This document shows, piece by piece, positions 58,991 through 64,000 of a stretch of DNA of 64,000 bases. The position numbers and the translations under genes are program-made. The stretch spans positions 8,861,888 through 8,925,887 of the forward strand of contig JALGQZ010000014.1 of assembly GCA_023105745.1 (NCBI GenBank). Direction: 5' to 3'. The DNA comes from Austropuccinia psidii. Taxonomy: Eukaryota > Basidiomycota > Pucciniomycetes > Pucciniales > Sphaerophragmiaceae. The notes beneath the pieces were generated by a model that did not search any database, was not told where the DNA came from, and saw only the letters and a list, made by a program, of their open reading frames with translations. Position 1 is the stretch's first letter. Each line of letters opens with the position of its first letter.

Positions 58991-61900
58991 TTTCTGACAT
59001 ATTTGATTCCATCCCAGAGCTGTATAATGCTATAAATGACGTGAAAAAACATCTTTCTGATAAAAATGAAACCATTTGTAACAACATTAAGCAAACAATC
59101 TGAGTCTGTGCCAAATTAATGAAACACTTATGTGTTTTGAAAAAGCTTTAAGAACAATTAAAAATTCCAATAATGATAATTCTTCTAACAATAAAATAAA
59201 CGAACAATCTGCCATTATTAAAGAATTAACAGATAAATATTCTAAATTCAATATCGATGACATAATTGAAACAAGAATTAAACAAGCCATAAATATTATC
59301 AAGACAGATAACAAGAAAGTCCTTGATGACATTTCAAATTCATTTACTGAAGTAAAGACATATACCATTGCCTTGAAAAAGTGTTTTGATGCTTCACAAG
59401 AAGAAGTATCAAAATTATCAATGAAATTGAACCAAGTCAATGCTGATAATACAAGACAGACAGAGTTATGGCAAGAACTGACACATAAGGAAGACATGTA
59501 TAAAATTGAAGTAATAAATTTGATACAAAGCTTCCAACATGAATACAGAAATTCCCAAAGGTGTAGCAACAGTAAAATGAATGACATTGAACAATTACTG
59601 AACACCTTACCAAGAATGTCTACACCTCTAAATCAAAATGAGGGCACAAGAATTCCAAATCCACAAGTATTGGATCCTGATAATTCACAATTAAAAAATG
59701 AATTATCCACTTCTTTTCATAACTTGGAACCATCAATGGGCCAAGCACTCTTGAAAGAAGTTCCAAAACTTAAAGAATGGCCTCACTTCAGTGGTGAAGG
59801 AGAGTATGACCATATGGAATGAATTAGAGGTATTGACATGATCAAAGAGGATTTTGAATTACCAGACAGATTGGTAACAGCCAGGTTTAACACCTTGTTT
59901 ACCAGATCAGCTCACAGATGGTACATCAAAATAAGACAAGCACATGGACACCAGAGTTGGACTTGGTGGAAAACCCAAATCATCAACAAATGGGAAAATG
60001 ATGCTTGGAGGTTTAAAGTGGAAACAGCCTTTGAATCTGCCAAATTTAATGCTGATAAAGACAAAGCTTTACCATGGTTTTGCCAACAAAAGGACAGATT
60101 AACAGCATTATATCCTGACATGTCAGAATTTATGATCCATAGAAAAATTCTGAGACAATGTGGAGGTGACTTAGAGCATGCTGTCAAAAGCAGGACTACT
60201 GAACAATCTTCAGCAGAGGATATTATCAATATACTAGAAGAAGTAACCACCAGAACCAAAATTGGTTCTAGTAGGGTGAATCTCAAAACAAGGTTTAATA
60301 CACCTTGGAAAGATTCTGTGGACAAAAACCCCAAAGAAAATTCTAGTAATATTAAATATAAATCTGCAGATACAGTCAGAAAATGCCATATTTGCCAAAG
60401 CACCACCCATTTAGCCAATACATGTCCAAAAAGGGGGAAAATCAATGAAATTGACATTGAAAAGGGACCAGATGTTGAAAAAGAAGACATAATTGAAGAC
60501 AATTCAGATGATAAGTCATCCACATTTTCTGAATCTTCAAAAGATATAGAAAATATCAATGCCACTTTTGACATCATGGAATCTTGTTCCCACTTACCAC
60601 AATTGAGCAATGGTCAAGTTGATTTATCAAAAGTTCAAGATGCACAACTTATGAAGACAAAACCAAACAGAGGAAAAGGTTATACAGCTGGTAACTCCTG
60701 TATAACAGAAGTGGTGATTGACAACAAGCCCACCAAGCTTTTGCTTGACCCAGGAGCCTTCTGCTCTTGTGTTGGAAAATCTTTTCTTAAGACTTGTGTA
60801 CCAAATTTTGAAGATCAATTGTTACCAATTGATGGTATAAAATTCAACAGTGCAAGTAACCCAATGAAAGCATTAGGAATCTTTGAGACCAATGTCATAT
60901 TCCCACACATAAGTGGGAATTTAAGGATCACAGTTGAATTTGTTGTTATGGAAAATTGCTCTAGTACCCATTTTATATTGGGAAATGACTATTTAATCAT
61001 GTATGGGATAGATTTACATAATAACAAAGACAGATACTTTACAATTGGGGACAATAAGCGCCAGAAATTTGCCTTTTTATCATTTAAAATACAAATTACA
61101 GTAAACAAAGTATCACCAGTCAACTTAGAGTTAGAAAAACTCAAGTCTGAACAGTTAAATGAGGCTGAGATAAGCCTTCATCTGACTGATAAACAAGAAA
61201 ATGAACTTTCTTCCCTTTTGTATGACCACAGAGGAGCATTTGCTACAGACAAAGAACCTCTGGGAGCAATTATTGGTCATGAATTTGACATCATTCTTAA
61301 CATTGAGAGACCTTATCCACCACTCTTAAGAAGACCTGCTTATCCAGCAAGTCCAAAATCAAGAGAAGCTCTAGAAATTCATATCAAAGAACTTCTGGAC
61401 CTTGGTGTAATAAGAAAGGTAGGCCACAATGAGGAAGTAGAAGTAACTACACCAGTTATAGTGGCGTGGCATAATGGAAAATCCAGAATGGTTAGGGACT
61501 TTAGAGCTCTGAAAACTTACACTGTCCCAGACAGATACCCAATACCAAAAATCCAAATTGCCCTTACTCAAATATCTCAAGCAGTGTATATAACCACTAT
61601 GGATGCCCTTAAAGGATTCCATCAAAATGTGGTAACACCAAGAGCAAGAAAATACTTGAGAATTATTGTTCATTGTGGAGTGTATGAATACTTAAGGATG
61701 CCCTTTGGTATCAAAAATGCACCTTCACACTTCCAAAGAATGATGAATGAAATCTTCCCTGAAGAACTCTCAGAGGGATGGTTAATCATTTACATTGATG
61801 ACATTATTATCTGTTCAAAGACTTGGGAGGAGCACATGTACAGATTATCAAGAGTTTTGACAAAAATCCAATCAGTAAACATGAAAATCTCCTTGAAGAA

Positions 61901-64000
61901 ATGTCATTTTGTATTTAAAGAACTTAAAGCACTAGGACATGTTGTATCTGGTTTGTCCCTTGGAATTGACAAAAACAAAGTTGCAGCAGTATTGTTAAAA
62001 CCCATGCCTAAGAATAAGAAGGAAATTCAGTCATTCTTAGGTTTTGCAGGATATTACAGGCAACACATTAAAGATTTTGCATCCATAGCAAGACCACTTT
62101 ATAAGTTGTGTGACAAAAACACAGTGTTTGAGATGACTGTTGACAGAGTCAAAGCTTTTGAGTCTCTAAGAGAAGCATTGACCACTGCTCCACTCTTACT
62201 GATGCCAAACTTTAAATTGCCTTTCAAACTGTATATTGATGCATCAGGAGATGGACTGGGTGCTGCACTTCACCAAGTTCAGATCATAAATGATAAGCCT
62301 GTAGAAGGACCCATATGTTTCATATCCAGGCAAATCAAACCAACTGAAGCCAGATATGGAGAAAGTCAAATGGAATGTCTATGCCTTGTCTGGGCCTTGC
62401 AGAAATTGAACTACTTTTTAGAGGGATGTGTTTTTGAAGTGATAACAGATTGTACAGCTGTCAAATCACTTTTGAACATGAAAATACCCAACACAAACAT
62501 GCTCAGATGGCAAATAGCCATACAAGAATACAGAGGCAATATGACTATTGTTCATAAGGATGGGAATATTCATAAGAATGCAGATGGACTAAGCAGATGG
62601 CCATTACCAAATAATATTGATAATCCTGCTTATGTGCCAGAAGAAGCTTCACCACAAATTCCAATAGAAGGAATAAGTGTTACAGACTTGAACACCACCT
62701 TCTTTGAAGAAGTCAGAAGCAGCTACACTCAATATAAGAATTGTAGCATCTTATGCCAATTACTTAACAAAGACTGTAAGGACAGCTCTCTAATACATGC
62801 CTTGGATGAAGTATGGAGAAAGTCTTATGATGAAGGAAGATTTCACCTACTGGATGGTATAATTTACCACAGAACCAAGCACACATGTGTCATGACAGTT
62901 GTAGACAGGTCATTAATCAATCTTGTACTGAAAGAATGCCATGATAGTCCCTTTTCAGGACATCTGTCTGAAGACAGAACAAGAGAGAAAGTAAAGACCT
63001 GCATATGGTGGCCAATGTGGCAGAAAGATGTTGCAGAGTATTGCAAAACCTGTGACAGATGCCAAAAGGCAAATAAATCCACTGGCAAAAGACTTGGAAA
63101 TATGATAAAAATCCAAGAACCAAACAGACCTTGGGAAATTGTCCATATGGATTGGGTAACTGGCCTACCACCAGGAGGTGACAGGAGCTATAATGCTTGC
63201 CTAGTAATTGTGGACAGATTCAGTAAAACTCCCATCTTTTTACCATGTCACAAAGATGATACAGCCATGGATACAGCTCTTCTGATATGGAATAGAGTAG
63301 TGTCATGGACTGGGATATTTACAAATATCATCAGTGATAGAGATCCCAAATTCACTTCAGCACTATGGACAAATCTTCACCAATTATTTGGCACTAAACT
63401 GTCTTTCTCTACAGCCTACCACCCACAAACTGATGGCCTGGCTGAAAGGATGATCCAAACCTTAGAGGACATGGTGAGAAGATTTTGTGCATATGGCCTT
63501 GAATTCAAAGATTGTGATGGATTTACCCATGATTGGTGTACTCTGTTGCCAGCACTGGAATTAGCATATAAAACATCAATCCGTGCCAGTACCAATCAGA
63601 CTCCTGCTATTCTAGAAAAAGGATGGAACACCAGGTTACCCCAAGATTCCTTGAGGAATGACTTAATTGAAATACATCCCACAGCTGCTAGCTTCAAAGG
63701 AATGCTAGACAAAGCTAGAAAGCATGCAGTAAGATGCATGGAGGACTCTTTTGCATATGCTAAACATAAATGGGATAAATCACATTCAACTCCAGATTTC
63801 AAAGTGGGGGACCTAGTACTTGTATCCACCACTAACTTCAATAACATAAAAGGATGTAAAAAGCTGAAAGACTCCTTTGCAGGACCTTTTGTGATTAAGG
63901 CCCTCCATGGAGAAAATGCTGTTGAAGTAGAGTTATCTGAAGAACTTAGCAATAAGCACCCTACATTTCCAGTGAGCTTGATAAAGCCATATAAATCTAG
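58987..64000 (+). pseudogene. Gag-Pol of M2, damaged
   Basis: Starts [18 protein letters not shown] at 58987. A one-base deletion relative to M1 near 59090 shifts the frame to a stop at 59101. The right frame resumes (open from about 59104) and runs to a TGA at 59820-59822 inside the capsid motif GEYDHME. Beyond 59823 it is open to the window end, with zinc knuckle [14 protein letters not shown], protease [18 protein letters not shown], RNase H, integrase zinc and D-D-E core all present. Some conserved residues are changed relative to M1, for example [12 protein letters not shown] in place of [12 protein letters not shown] in RT. Two lesions in about 5 kb suggest recent loss. Confidence 0.9.

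Larger units (their letters stand above)
56033..64000 (+). mobile_element. Ty3/gypsy chromovirus M2 (runs off the edge)
   Basis: Same family as M1, opposite orientation, with 5' LTR, primer-binding site, ORF1 and ORF2. The 3' end is beyond 64000. Several lesions in ORF2 mark it as older than M1. With M1 it forms a head-to-head pair around 47149-56032. Confidence 0.93.

Noticed and set aside
58327..59103. MPSTRSG... frame as the real ORF1 or as the N-terminus of Gag-Pol
   Set aside because: Its ATG lies inside the likely intron, and substitutions between the two copies favour the other frame. Kept only as a finding about overlapping frames.
59912..63952. Several 60-230 residue minus-strand frames across M2, and the matching plus-strand ones across M1
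   Set aside because: They are antisense shadows of the Gag-Pol frame, repeated in both copies only because the coding sequence is conserved.
1..64000. tRNA, rRNA, CRISPR or bacterial operon features
   Set aside because: No cloverleaf-like tRNA with conserved boxes, no rRNA stretch and no regularly spaced repeat array was seen. The introns and element types are eukaryotic.

Overview
The window is eukaryotic, intron-containing, AT-rich and almost entirely repetitive. LTR retrotransposons, a PIF/Harbinger element and a Tnp2-like (CACTA/Plavaka-type) transposase account for most of it, and most genes are broken. Short 50-75 nt introns with GTAAGT/GTGAGT donors, basidiomycete-type Tnp2 and Ty3 families, a Zn2Cys6-like protein and a gene with a secretion signal all fit a rust fungus (Pucciniales) with a very large repeat-rich genome. 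Several protein families look like those of Austropuccinia/Puccinia. That is recognition from memory, not a database result. I saw no rRNA, tRNA or CRISPR.

Layout. 1-2998: remnant of a minus-strand Ty1/copia element. 3623-5810: broken gene for a large secreted protein. 6504-8567: AT-rich, possibly an old LTR. 8568-31597: a nest. Element A (Ty3 type, plus strand) is cut at 11636 by element R, a very long minus-strand LTR element with Gag and protease but no visible RT or integrase. R holds a complete 4.0 kb Harbinger element (14918-18936), and its right LTR is cut at 26193 by element B, a relative of A. B stops inside its RT, exactly at a 280 bp LTR fragment of family M (31598).

31878-55488 is a more GC-rich, gene-like block: a Tnp2-like transposase (minus), an unknown gene G (plus), an SNF2-type helicase of Rad5/Rad16/HLTF style (minus) and a Zn2Cys6-like gene (plus). 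All are disabled, mostly by nonsense codons. Gene G is split inside a coding exon by M1 (37072-47148), a complete, young Ty3/gypsy chromovirus with 1838 bp LTRs differing at about 3 sites, a 5 bp target duplication and an intact 1754-residue Gag-Pol frame. M2 (56033 to the window end) is an older relative in the opposite orientation.

The most interesting signal is in family M. Upstream of Gag-Pol is a small ORF1 whose true frame appears only after splicing a 65 nt intron. That frame overlaps a second long open frame (starting MPSTRSG) that automatic gene callers would choose. Substitutions between M1 and M2 fall mainly at third positions of the spliced frame, so that frame is the constrained one. 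ORF1 and Gag-Pol are joined by an ATGA stop/start overlap.
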